A stretch of 64,000 nucleotides of DNA from Bacteroidales bacterium UBA5287. Lineage in GTDB: Bacteria; Bacteroidota; Bacteroidia; Bacteroidales; Dysgonomonadaceae. The first letter of the stretch is position 1. Each line of letters begins with the position of its first letter. Below the pieces are notes generated by a model that saw nothing but the letters and a program-made list of their open reading frames with translations, was not told where the DNA came from and did no database searches. Position numbers and translations under genes: made by a program. The stretch is taken from assembly GCA_002411345.1 (NCBI GenBank), contig DHSL01000065.1, positions 62,001 to 126,000 on the forward strand. The letters are read 5' to 3'. Positions 17,938 to 26,199 of this stretch are shown one piece after another.

Positions 17938-17945
17938 TATCTTTG
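17938..17945 (+). promoter_or_regulatory. Promoter -7 box of the sulfatase gene
   Basis: TATCTTTG lies 23 nt before the sulfatase ATG at 17969, in the short divergent gap. Confidence 0.5.
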
Positions 17946-17968
17946 TAATTAAAGATAGTTCTGAATAT

Positions 17969-19381
17969 ATGAATAAATTAATCGCTTCAACAACTCTTGG
18001 ATTAGTCGCGCTTACTACGCTAAATGCGCAACAGAAACCAAATGTTGTTTTTATTGTGACAGACGACCTTGGGTACGGTGATCTAAGTTGCTTTGGTCAG
18101 GAAAAGTTCGAAACACCTAATATCGACCGACTTGCGTTGAATGGAAAAAGGTTTACTCATTCTTATTCTGGAACTACAGTGAGCGCTCCTTCAAGGGCAA
18201 GCCTTATGACGGGTTTGCATACCGGACACACGCCGATTCGAGGCAATAAAGAGCTACAACCGGAAGGACAATTCCCGCTTCCTGATAATATCAATAATAT
18301 TTTTGGAATATTCAAATCTGCTGGATACAAAACTGGAGCGTTTGGTAAATGGGGATTAGGACAACCGGGCTCATCGGGGGACCCAAATAATCAACACGTG
18401 GATGAGTTTTTTGGTTATAATTGTCAACTCCTGGCTCATAACTATTATCCTGATCACCTTTGGCACAACCAAACAAGAATCGATTTTCCGGAAAATAATG
18501 ATGGTAAGTTCGGTACCTTTTCGCAGGATCTGATTCAAGAAAAAACGCTTGAATTTATTGATCAAAATAAACAACTACCTTTTTTCTTGTATGTTACAAT
18601 AGTTCTTCCTCACGCGGAATTGGTCGTTCCTGAAGATTCTATTATTCAGAAATTCAGGGGAATGTTTCCTGATAAACCGTACAAAGGAACGGATTCGGGT
18701 TCTGCATTTCGGAAAGGGGGATATGCTTCGCAAGAATATCCACGGGCTACACATGCTGCAATGGTGAGCAGAATTGATATGTATGTCGGACAAATCATTG
18801 ATAAACTGAAAGATGAAGGTATCTATGAAAATACACTTATCGTTTTCACTAGCGACAATGGTCCTCATCAGGAAGGTGGCGGTGATCCGGATTTCTTCAA
18901 TAGCAATGGAATGTATCGGGGATATAAACGGGATTTATATGAAGGGGGAATCCGCGTACCTACTATCATTTCGTGGCCGAACAGAATAGAAAAAGGAACT
19001 GAAAGTGATTTTACATTTGCATTTTGGGACTATCTGCCTACTTTTGCTGAACTTCTTAAACAAAAAACTCCCAAAAATATTGATGGTATTAGCATCTTAC
19101 CTCTACTGCTTAATAGGAAGGGACAAAAGAAACACGACTACTTTTACTTTGAGTTTCAGGAACTTGGAGGGCGACAAGCAGTTGTGAAAGATAATTGGAA
19201 ACTGATTCACATGAATATCAGAAATAATCCGCATTTCGAACTATATAATATTGCTGCTGATCCAAGCGAAAAACATAACGTAATTTCTCTTTATTCTGAT
19301 AAAGTAACGGAACTGAAGAAGATTATGCTGAACGCAAGGACAAAAGATGCCAACTGGAAACTGTTCAAGGACGAAAATTAA
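17969..19381 (+). CDS. Exported serine-type sulfatase (arylsulfatase family S1)
   Basis: This 470-residue protein has a signal peptide ending near LNAQ (about residue 20). The sulfatase signature is SAPSRASLMTG, with Ser72 as the residue to be turned into formylglycine. A Ser-type enzyme needs the radical SAM maturase anSME, which is not in this window. Metal-binding Asp32/Asp33 (TDDLGYGD) and SDNGPH are present. Bacteroidota sulfatases remove sulfate from host or algal glycans in the periplasm; the substrate cannot be told from sequence. The last four bases (including the stop) overlap the end of dnaX on the opposite strand. Confidence 0.93.
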   Translation: MNKLIASTTLGLVALTTLNAQQKPNVVFIVTDDLGYGDLSCFGQEKFETPNIDRLALNGKRFTHSYSGTTVSAPSRASLMTGLHTGHTPIRGNKELQPEGQFPLPDNINNIFGIFKSAGYKTGAFGKWGLGQPGSSGDPNNQHVDEFFGYNCQLLAHNYYPDHLWHNQTRIDFPENNDGKFGTFSQDLIQEKTLEFIDQNKQLPFFLYVTIVLPHAELVVPEDSIIQKFRGMFPDKPYKGTDSGSAFRKGGYASQEYPRATHAAMVSRIDMYVGQIIDKLKDEGIYENTLIVFTSDNGPHQEGGGDPDFFNSNGMYRGYKRDLYEGGIRVPTIISWPNRIEKGTESDFTFAFWDYLPTFAELLKQKTPKNIDGISILPLLLNRKGQKKHDYFYFEFQELGGRQAVVKDNWKLIHMNIRNNPHFELYNIAADPSEKHNVISLYSDKVTELKKIMLNARTKDANWKLFKDEN

Positions 19382-21189
19382 TCAAGCTCCAACCCAAACT
19401 CATCAGATAACTTCTGAAGTGAAGGATTTTCTTCAACCATCTTATCAAAGATATCTCGCTGAGTGAGTGGCCTGCTAATCAAATTTGTTTCGGAAATCTT
19501 TATTAACATTTTCAATGATTGATTTTTCAATGAATCACGAAGCCAAGTAAGAATGGCAAGACTGTTCTCGTTGAGATATTGTTTGTTGATCTCTGTGTTT
19601 ACTTCTACTTCAAACTCAATGTTGTTGAGCTTTTTAGGCTGATAAAGAATCATAGTGTTTTTTAACAGCTTTTCCTCTATTAATTTATCGGCAAAGGCTT
19701 TCCAAGCTATAATCAAATCTGTTTCTGAATAGTCTAGCCCTTCTGTGTCTATTTCTTCTGATGATGATTCTTGAACTTCAGATGTACTTACTTCATTCTT
19801 GATTTTTATAGAAGCTAAAGATATGCCTAAACTTGGAGATACCATCGTTTTTTTGACGACTGGAGCGGACTCGTTTTTAGAATTGTTTGATTCATCATTA
19901 CTTGCCTTCTTTTCTTGGGGTTTTGCTGAAGATGAAGTTGTCAATGTGACTTTTGACGATGTTTCTTGTTTAGGTTGCTTTACTTCTGTTGACTGAACAT
20001 TCTTCTCCTGAGGTTGGACATTGTTCACCTGAGGTTGAACGCTCTTTATCTGAGGCTTAGCGTTTTCTACAGTCGTTTTTTTTTCCGGATCAGGACTTTC
20101 GTTTAACTGACAAAGACGAATCAATGTAAGTTCTACTAATAAGCGCTTGTTCTTGCTTATTCTATAATTTAAATCGCATTCATTCGAAATCTCAAGTGCT
20201 TTATATAAAAGTTCGTTGGAAATATTTACTGCGGTATCTACATATCGCTGACGAATTACTTCACCTACCTGAAATAGTTTGGCTGTTTTTGCATCTTTGC
20301 AGACCATCAAATTGCGAAAATGATCTGCTAATCCGCCAATAACGTACTGACCTTCAAAACCTCCGTTCAAAATATCGTTGAAAACCAATAAACAGTCGAC
20401 TACATTACCGGTGAGAATGGCATCGGTTAATTTAAAATAGTAATCGTAATCTAATACATTCAAATTTTCAATTACCGTTTTGTATGTAAGATTTCCACGT
20501 GTATAACTGACTGACTGGTCGAAAATTGAAAGTGCATCTCGCATTCCTCCATCGGCCTTTTGGGCAATCACATTCAATGCTTCAGCTTCTGCGATAACAC
20601 CTTCTTCTTGCGCAATATAAGACAATTGATTGACAATATCGTCAATGTTAATACGGTTAAAATCGTATACTTGACAACGGGAAAGGATGGTAGGTATTAC
20701 TTTATGCTTTTCTGTAGTTGCTAATACAAATACAGCGTGTGCTGGTGGCTCTTCTAACGTTTTCAAAAAGGAATTGAAAGCGGATGTAGATAACATGTGA
20801 ACCTCGTCAATGATATAAACCTTGTATTTCCCAATTTGTGGCGGAATCCTAACCTGATCAATCAAAGTACGGATATCATCTACAGAGTTATTGGATGCTG
20901 CATCCATCTCCATTATATTGTAAGAACGTTGTTCATTAAAAGCTACACAAGATTCACACTCGTTGCACGCTTCATGATCTTTTGTAGGAGTAAGACAATT
21001 GATCGTTTTTGCAAATATGCGGGCACAGGTTGTCTTCCCCACTCCACGCGGTCCACAAAACAAATAAGCTTGCGCTAATTTTTTAGCGGCGATTGCATTT
21101 TTCAGCGTAGTAGTCAACGCTTCCTGACCTACGACTGAACGAAATGTTGCTGGTCTGTATTTTCTGGCTGAAACAATATAATTTTCCAT
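19378..21189 (-). CDS. dnaX: DNA polymerase III subunits gamma and tau
   Basis: A 603-residue clamp-loader ATPase. It has Walker A GPRGVGKT (46-53), zinc-binding Cys65, Cys75, Cys78 and Cys81, DEVH (128-131), and the SRC motif at 170-172. Domain III ends near residue 362 and is followed by a low-complexity Pro/Gln/Val linker and a C-terminal tau domain. At codons 369-372 the coding strand carries a run of nine A (plus-strand T9 at 20076-20084). One base gained there leads to a stop after six codons, and one base lost leads to a stop after two. This would make a short gamma-like form of about 373-377 residues, as in Thermus dnaX. Confidence 0.96.
   Translation of the reverse strand: MENYIVSARKYRPATFRSVVGQEALTTTLKNAIAAKKLAQAYLFCGPRGVGKTTCARIFAKTINCLTPTKDHEACNECESCVAFNEQRSYNIMEMDAASNNSVDDIRTLIDQVRIPPQIGKYKVYIIDEVHMLSTSAFNSFLKTLEEPPAHAVFVLATTEKHKVIPTILSRCQVYDFNRINIDDIVNQLSYIAQEEGVIAEAEALNVIAQKADGGMRDALSIFDQSVSYTRGNLTYKTVIENLNVLDYDYYFKLTDAILTGNVVDCLLVFNDILNGGFEGQYVIGGLADHFRNLMVCKDAKTAKLFQVGEVIRQRYVDTAVNISNELLYKALEISNECDLNYRISKNKRLLVELTLIRLCQLNESPDPEKKTTVENAKPQIKSVQPQVNNVQPQEKNVQSTEVKQPKQETSSKVTLTTSSSAKPQEKKASNDESNNSKNESAPVVKKTMVSPSLGISLASIKIKNEVSTSEVQESSSEEIDTEGLDYSETDLIIAWKAFADKLIEEKLLKNTMILYQPKKLNNIEFEVEVNTEINKQYLNENSLAILTWLRDSLKNQSLKMLIKISETNLISRPLTQRDIFDKMVEENPSLQKLSDEFGLELD
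20076..20084 (-). promoter_or_regulatory. Candidate A9 slippage site in dnaX (gamma/tau switch)
   Basis: Nine consecutive A on the coding strand lie exactly between the ATPase/oligomerisation part and the tau-specific part. Both alternative frames close within two to six codons. Such placement argues for programmed transcriptional or ribosomal slippage. Confidence 0.55.
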
Positions 21190-21278
21190 TATTACTTATT
21201 ATATTTACAAATATACGAAAAATATCGATTTCCTTTTTAATGATTCTTATGTTGTAATTTGGATTCTTCTTTATTTTG

Positions 21279-21286
21279 TAACTTTG
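21279..21286 (+). promoter_or_regulatory. Promoter -7 box of the DUF5106-like lipoprotein gene
   Basis: TAACTTTG, with TTTG 17 nt upstream at 21258-21261, lies 30 nt before the preferred ATG at 21317. Confidence 0.5.
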
Positions 21287-21316
21287 ATGCGTTATAGTAA
21301 TTCTAAATTTATCAAG

Positions 21317-22288
21317 ATGAAACATATTTGCGTGTATATCACACTAATAATGTCTTTTACCAGCATTTCGTGCCAATCTCAAATACAAAAACAAGAGCCT
21401 GGTAAAACTAACGAAGATACAGTCGACGCGACTCAAACTCAAGCAATTGTTCCCGATACGTTTGTTTTACCGGTTATTCCGGCAAGCATTACAAATGCTG
21501 AAAAGAGAGCTGAGTTTTTAACCATGCATTACTGGGATAGATTTGATTTTACAGATAATGATTTATTGCTGCGTCCGGAAATAACGGAACAGGCTTTTGC
21601 TGATTTTATCAATATATTGAGTTATGTATCTAATGATTGGGCTACAAAATCAATAAAACACATGTTACAAAAAATTGAATCTAACAGCAATTCTTATTCT
21701 CACTTTCTACAACTTTATGAGAAATATCTTTATGAACCAAATTCTCCTTTCCTAAATGAGGAATATTATATTCCAGTGCTCGAAACGACTGTCAATTCAA
21801 AAATATTAACGGATACATCTAAATCAAGATATCTGTTTCAATTGGATTTGGCTAAAAAAAATCGTGTCGGACAAATTGCCAATAATTTTACATTTACTCT
21901 ACTATCAGGAAAAAAAGGTACATTGTATGACATAAATAGTAAATATACTATTTTGATGTTCATTAATCCTGGCTGTCGCATGTGTGCGGAAGTCGTAGAT
22001 GCTTTAAAATCCTCAAATGAAGTAAATACTGCTCTTGCAAAAAAAAGTGCCTTAAAGAGCGAATTATCGATTATAACGGTCTATCCGGATGATGACTTGA
22101 ATGAATGGCTAAAATATTTGCCGGATATGCCTTCTTTATGGATAAATTCTTATGATGCGGAAAGAAAAATAACTAATGATACAATTTATGATCTGAAAGC
22201 TATTCCAACAATATATCTACTTGATAATGATAAAAGAGTAATATTTAAAGATGCAAAAGTTGAACGGATATTGGAGTTTTTCCGGTAA
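21317..22288 (+). CDS. Thioredoxin-like lipoprotein (DUF5106-type N-terminus) with CxxC
   Basis: An in-frame ATG lies upstream at 21284, but the ATG at 21317 gives a lipoprotein signal (lipobox SISC, Cys19) and 323 residues. The N-terminal half, with the element HYWDRFDFTDNDLL, is of the kind called DUF5106 in Bacteroidota. The C-terminal part is thioredoxin-like, with FINPGCRMCAEV carrying a true CxxC, and ends in a cis-Pro-type segment AIPTIYLLD. It is probably a membrane-anchored periplasmic thiol-disulfide oxidoreductase. Unlike the two other thioredoxin-fold proteins nearby, it keeps both cysteines. It diverges from dnaX. Confidence 0.78.
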   Translation: MKHICVYITLIMSFTSISCQSQIQKQEPGKTNEDTVDATQTQAIVPDTFVLPVIPASITNAEKRAEFLTMHYWDRFDFTDNDLLLRPEITEQAFADFINILSYVSNDWATKSIKHMLQKIESNSNSYSHFLQLYEKYLYEPNSPFLNEEYYIPVLETTVNSKILTDTSKSRYLFQLDLAKKNRVGQIANNFTFTLLSGKKGTLYDINSKYTILMFINPGCRMCAEVVDALKSSNEVNTALAKKSALKSELSIITVYPDDDLNEWLKYLPDMPSLWINSYDAERKITNDTIYDLKAIPTIYLLDNDKRVIFKDAKVERILEFFR

Positions 22289-22388
22289 TATCTATGTAAC
22301 ATTTACATTAAATCGCTGATTTTCTGCGTTGTTAACATTCAAAAACATTTTTTTTAACACAAAAAGAATGATTTATAATAATAGATTG

Positions 22389-22500
22389 TACCTTTGTGCA
22401 CTCAAAAATGAGTAGACCTTTAGTGAAAGGTCTTTAGTAAAAGTCTTATCTCAGATGCGGGAGGCATCTATTTAAGATCATTAGTAACTAAAAAAACAAA
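22389..22500 (+). promoter_or_regulatory. Promoter and structured 5' leader of the following thioredoxin-fold gene
   Basis: TACCTTTG at 22389-22396 is a Bacteroidota -7 box. The leader of about 100 nt holds two clean hairpins: arms ACCTTT/AAAGGT within 22414-22433 (8 bp, 4-nt loop), and AGATGC/GCATCT at 22453-22469 (6 bp, loop GGGAG) with a possible outer CTTA/TAAG pairing (22445-22448 with 22473-22476). The length and order resemble a regulatory leader; I do not recognise a known riboswitch class. Confidence 0.5.
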
Positions 22501-22502
22501 TT

Positions 22503-22994
22503 ATGAAGTATGTAAACTATTGCATTATCGCAATTGTTTCGCTGGTGATGTCATCGGGATCAATTAAAACCGACACCCCTTTAACAGGTTATCATCCGGG
22601 ATCATTAATTCCCAACATCGTACTCAACGATGCCGAAGGTAAGTCTTTAGACTTAAGCGATTACAAAGGCAAAAAAGTGGTAGTGAATTTTTGGGCTGCG
22701 TATGATGCCCAATCCAGAGCAACAAATGTTCAGTTGTATAATTTCATTACAAAAAATTATCCTGACATAGAGTTTATTTCAATTTCTTTTGATGAAAACA
22801 AAAGTGTATATGAAAAAACTATCCTCTGGGACAAAATGAACGGAAATTCTAATTTTTGTGATGTTAGGGGTACCGAGTCAGAGATTTATAAAGAGTTTAG
22901 GTTAGATGAGGGATTTAAGAATTTCGTCATTGATGAAGATGGAGTGATCACTGCTACAAACACATCAATTCAGCAGCTGAAATCCATGTTTTAG
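22503..22994 (+). CDS. Exported thioredoxin-fold protein lacking the CxxC cysteines
   Basis: A 163-residue protein with an N-terminal hydrophobic segment (about 7-20) and a TlpA-like thioredoxin fold starting near residue 33. The redox site reads NFWAAYDAQSRA, where a normal TlpA has WxxWCxPCR, so both cysteines are replaced (Asp and Ser). The fold otherwise looks intact, including FVIDEDGVI near the end. It is a single-gene unit with its own promoter, a structured leader and a strong terminator, implying tight control. Function unknown; oxidoreductase activity is unlikely. Confidence 0.75.
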   Translation: MKYVNYCIIAIVSLVMSSGSIKTDTPLTGYHPGSLIPNIVLNDAEGKSLDLSDYKGKKVVVNFWAAYDAQSRATNVQLYNFITKNYPDIEFISISFDENKSVYEKTILWDKMNGNSNFCDVRGTESEIYKEFRLDEGFKNFVIDEDGVITATNTSIQQLKSMF

Positions 22995-23015
22995 GTATAA
23001 ATGAATTACAAAATG

Positions 23016-23040
23016 AGAGCGCTTAAAGCGCTCTTTTTTA
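23016..23040 (+). terminator. Intrinsic terminator after the CxxC-less thioredoxin-fold gene
   Basis: Arms AGAGCGC and GCGCTCT, loop TTAAA, followed by six T. Confidence 0.92.
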
Positions 23041-23200
23041 TTTTTAGGTCTATTCAAAATAAGGATTATGGAATTCAATATCTATTTAAAAGTAAATCCG
23101 ACAGCAAGTTCACACTTCCTATCGGATAATAAATTACTTTGTCTTAAAAACCAATCAAATAATTAAGACTAGCACAATCAATCACTTTTTATAATTTAAT

Positions 23201-23695
23201 CTATGAAATAGATTTCAGCATAGTTCTATTTTTAAGTGGCGAAATTCCATACTTAGCACTGTATTGATTCACCAAATGAGCAGAACTTTTAAAATTAAAT
23301 ATCTCTGCTATTTCAGATATTGGCAATGTTGAGTTTAACACTAAATACCTGACATCTTCCATTTTTCTATCTAACATCCATTGGTATGGAGTTGATTTGA
23401 AACTTTTCTTGAAATGACGTGTAAAGGTTCTTAAACAAGTATATCCACATTTTTCTGATAACTCTTCAACATCTTTAACGTACATATAGTTTTGCATAAC
23501 AGCTTCTTGAAAAACACTGTCTTTATCAGATTTGGGAAGAAACTTAACGATCACAAATTCTCTTCCTTTTGGCGTCTTGACATTACTTTTTGTTCCGTCT
23601 TTGAAAGAAAAAGTACAAGAAGATACATCCGAAAGTGCGTACTTTTGAATGTTTTTTCTCTCAAGATTAATTGCATTGTTATTTATAATATCCAT
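23201..23695 (-). CDS. Short AraC-family transcription regulator
   Basis: The frame opens at 23722, but the ATG at 23695 (164 residues) reduces the overlap with the upstream gene and is preferred. The C-terminal 90 residues form an AraC-type double helix-turn-helix: ELSEKCGYTCLRTFTRHFK, then ISEIAEIFNFKSSAHLVNQY, with the family's terminal ISPLK in place of the usual SPxxYR. There is no recognisable ligand-binding domain; the first 70 residues are short and probably form a small beta-rich unit. The start lies inside the 3' end of the DUF3244-like gene, so the two are translationally linked. Targets unknown. Confidence 0.8.
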   Translation of the reverse strand: MDIINNNAINLERKNIQKYALSDVSSCTFSFKDGTKSNVKTPKGREFVIVKFLPKSDKDSVFQEAVMQNYMYVKDVEELSEKCGYTCLRTFTRHFKKSFKSTPYQWMLDRKMEDVRYLVLNSTLPISEIAEIFNFKSSAHLVNQYSAKYGISPLKNRTMLKSIS

Positions 23696-24104
23696 AACCT
23701 CTCTTTTTAAATTCACCAACAAAAATATTCGATTCTAACATTATTTTTACAGTGTACTTTCCAGGTTGCAACGTAGAAAGATTTACTACATTAAAACCCA
23801 TATCAACTACACTAAAACTTGTCACTACTACATCTCCATTATTTCCTATAATCTCTACCCAAACATCTCCAACATAATTTTGGACATCCAAAGTGAGAAC
23901 ATCTCCGCTGCATTCTCCAGCAACAGTAGGTGTAGCTACAGCAAAAAGTCGCATCATAGGAGTAGATTCGATACGCGTTGTTCCGCCTCCTTCTTGACTA
24001 AAAAATATTTTATCAGATTCATCAGTTGGTTTTTCAACCGCAACAACATTAAGCAGACACATGGAACTGATTAGTGTTAAAACGAAAGTAAAAGCTTTTT
24101 TCAT
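23679..24104 (-). CDS. Small secreted DUF3244-like protein
   Basis: A 141-residue protein with a cleavable signal (hydrophobic residues 5-22). The mature part is a predicted all-beta Ig-like domain with NVVNLSTLQPGKYTVKI near the C-terminus, the hallmark of the small Bacteroidota DUF3244 group and of secretion-tail-like domains. Function unknown. It is the first gene of a two-gene unit with an AraC-type regulator whose start overlaps its last 17 bases. A promoter box TAATTTTG (24135-24142, minus strand) sits 31 nt upstream of its start. Confidence 0.7.
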   Translation of the reverse strand: MKKAFTFVLTLISSMCLLNVVAVEKPTDESDKIFFSQEGGGTTRIESTPMMRLFAVATPTVAGECSGDVLTLDVQNYVGDVWVEIIGNNGDVVVTSFSVVDMGFNVVNLSTLQPGKYTVKIMLESNIFVGEFKKRGYGYYK

Positions 24105-24134
24105 TACGATATTTTTTTTTATGTATTACAGACA

Positions 24135-24142
24135 CAAAATTA
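24135..24142 (-). promoter_or_regulatory. Promoter -7 box of the DUF3244 / AraC unit
   Basis: Minus-strand TAATTTTG, with a TTG 20 nt upstream; transcription would start about 24 nt before the ATG. Confidence 0.5.
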
Positions 24143-24289
24143 ATGTTCAATTTAATCGAAAACAATACCAAACCAGATTTTTAACGGGAAATACAGGCCT
24201 AAAACACTGTATTACATTATATTACAACTTTGCTTTTAACGCTCAATTTTTGCAATATTTGGACAAAAAACTTGAATGAATTTCAAATT

Positions 24290-25969
24290 TCAGACAAAAA
24301 GAGAGACATCCATTCCCTTTTCTGACATTTTTTTCTTCAATTGAGATTTTCTAACACGAATACTTTCAGGCGAAGTATTCATAAAAGTGGCTATCTGTTT
24401 ATTGCTTGCTTTACATGCAAGGAGCATTAATATCATCTTTTCATTTGTATTCAAAACATTATCGTTATCATCAATATTAGTATAAGAATAAAATGTTTGA
24501 TCATCGGGGATCAGAGACTTTGGTATATCGTGTAAATCCGTGTCTGTTTCATGTAATATTTTCTCCATTGCCTCATACACTTTGGGCTGAGATGAAACAA
24601 ACTTTTGAGAAAGACCGCTGAACTGTTCTTGTAAAGATGTCAATCGATCCGAGACATATCCATACAAATCATTCAGCCAAGTCCTTTTTATTGCTTCTTT
24701 CGTCAATAATTCGGCCTTTAATGCCTGGGTCTTGACTTCATGTTCTGCATTGAGCAATTGAATTGATATCTTTTTTCTTACTCTCGTACTTACAAGTACA
24801 ATACCGCCAAGCACGAGTAATAATGCCAATGCAATTGTAGCAATAATAAGCAAATTTTGTTGTGAGCGCAAGATTATATTTTCTGCTTCTGAAAGATCAT
24901 ATTTCTTTTCTAGTTCTATCAATTGAGTATCTAATCGCTCTCTCATTGATTTTTCATACATCCTGAATACTTGTTTACGGTAATCATTTGCATGTACAAA
25001 ATCTTTACGTTTTTCAGCTATATTAGCTACATTCTGGAATAATAAATAATTATATGCATTGTTGGTATCTTTGATTTGTTCAATAGCTGTTTTAGCATAA
25101 TATATTGCGCTATCCATTTTGTTAACACTTGCATACCTATCTGAAATCACAAAATAAAGTCTTGACAAATCTATATCATCCTTTTGTAATAAAGCAATAT
25201 TCAATCGTTCTTTATCGCTCACCAAGGCTTTTTCAAATTCGCCTTGAGTTCCATAGTAAACAGATTGTGCGTTTAATATATAATAATCTTTATCAATTAT
25301 TTTCCCATAAAAACCTGTGAGAATGTCCAGATAATATTTTCCTTTTTCAAAATTATTCCGACTCATTTCATTCCAAAATAAAGCCATATTAGTATCAAAA
25401 ACATGTATAGAATCTTTTTCTTGTTCAGCATAACCTAAAGCATGCAAATAATAACTATCTGCTAAATCATGATTCCTGTTTTTGTAATGAATATTGCCAA
25501 GGAAAAAGTCTATTAGGTAACCAATAGATGGATCAGGATTTATTTGTTCTTTAAAAATATTATTGGCCTCTTTAAGTGGTTCAAAAGCAGTAGAGTCAAT
25601 CACCCCCATTCTCATTCTTACTACTCCCTGATAAATAAGTGATCTTAGATAATTAGTATTTTTCGGATCATGTGATTGATAATAGCTGACAACATTGTTT
25701 ATTAATGAATCATTTGTAAAATTAAAATATGTTTTATCGTCTGTTATTGTTTTTAGTAGATTGTAATATGTTCTGTTTTCACGTGAAAAATCATTATCAT
25801 GTAATGCTCTCAAACTATCCGAGACCTCATTAGGTATACTGTCAATCAATGCATCAAGTTCTGTTAAGTGCCTAAAATCTTCATTATCTCTCTGAACATT
25901 ACATGAGAAAAAAATGGAGAACATGAATATTAAACCTATTGATCGTAACAAAAACTTATACATTATCAA
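24290..25969 (-). CDS. Membrane-anchored TPR protein with a C-terminal LuxR-like helix-turn-helix
   Basis: A 559-residue protein. The N-terminus carries a lipoprotein-like signal (FSIFFSC, Cys23). Residues of about 30-360 are helical repeats of TPR type, with elements such as YYLHALGYAEQ and YAKTAIEQIKDT. A single transmembrane segment follows (about 374-394, IATIALALLLVLGGIVLV), then a long charged helical linker. The C-terminal 55 residues form a LuxR/GerE-like DNA-binding domain with NEKMILMLLACKASNKQIA. This architecture is common in Bacteroidota, where an extracytoplasmic sensor is joined to a cytosolic DNA-binding end. It lies next to the DUF3244/AraC unit, which may be a target. Ligand and targets unknown. 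Confidence 0.8.
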   Translation of the reverse strand: MIMYKFLLRSIGLIFMFSIFFSCNVQRDNEDFRHLTELDALIDSIPNEVSDSLRALHDNDFSRENRTYYNLLKTITDDKTYFNFTNDSLINNVVSYYQSHDPKNTNYLRSLIYQGVVRMRMGVIDSTAFEPLKEANNIFKEQINPDPSIGYLIDFFLGNIHYKNRNHDLADSYYLHALGYAEQEKDSIHVFDTNMALFWNEMSRNNFEKGKYYLDILTGFYGKIIDKDYYILNAQSVYYGTQGEFEKALVSDKERLNIALLQKDDIDLSRLYFVISDRYASVNKMDSAIYYAKTAIEQIKDTNNAYNYLLFQNVANIAEKRKDFVHANDYRKQVFRMYEKSMRERLDTQLIELEKKYDLSEAENIILRSQQNLLIIATIALALLLVLGGIVLVSTRVRKKISIQLLNAEHEVKTQALKAELLTKEAIKRTWLNDLYGYVSDRLTSLQEQFSGLSQKFVSSQPKVYEAMEKILHETDTDLHDIPKSLIPDDQTFYSYTNIDDNDNVLNTNEKMILMLLACKASNKQIATFMNTSPESIRVRKSQLKKKMSEKGMDVSLFV

Positions 25970-26149
25970 CTCTTGAAAATATTTATAATGGACAAAGATA
26001 CTTTTTAAATAAATAATTTATAAAGATACACTAAAAGAAGCTTGTTAAGATACAAATAAAACCATAAATAATATTAAAATTATTATATTCTTTAACTTTA
26101 TTAATAAATATATCAATTTTGTACTTTTCTAACACCGTTATTCAATAAA

Positions 26150-26177
26150 AAAACCTGCTTTCGTAAAAGCAGGTTTT
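26150..26177 (-). terminator. Intrinsic terminator of the SusCD operon
   Basis: Arms AAAACCTGCTTT and AAAGCAGGTTTT around CGTA. Read on the minus strand it is followed by a T-run, placed 22 nt after the last operon gene. Confidence 0.92.
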
Positions 26178-26199
26178 ATATTAGAGATTAATATTTAAA

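Noticed and set aside
25776..25791. A second parS-like sequence (core TTTTCACGTGAAAA)
   Set aside because: It differs from the 16-mer consensus at three positions and lies inside the TPR-HTH gene; probably chance.
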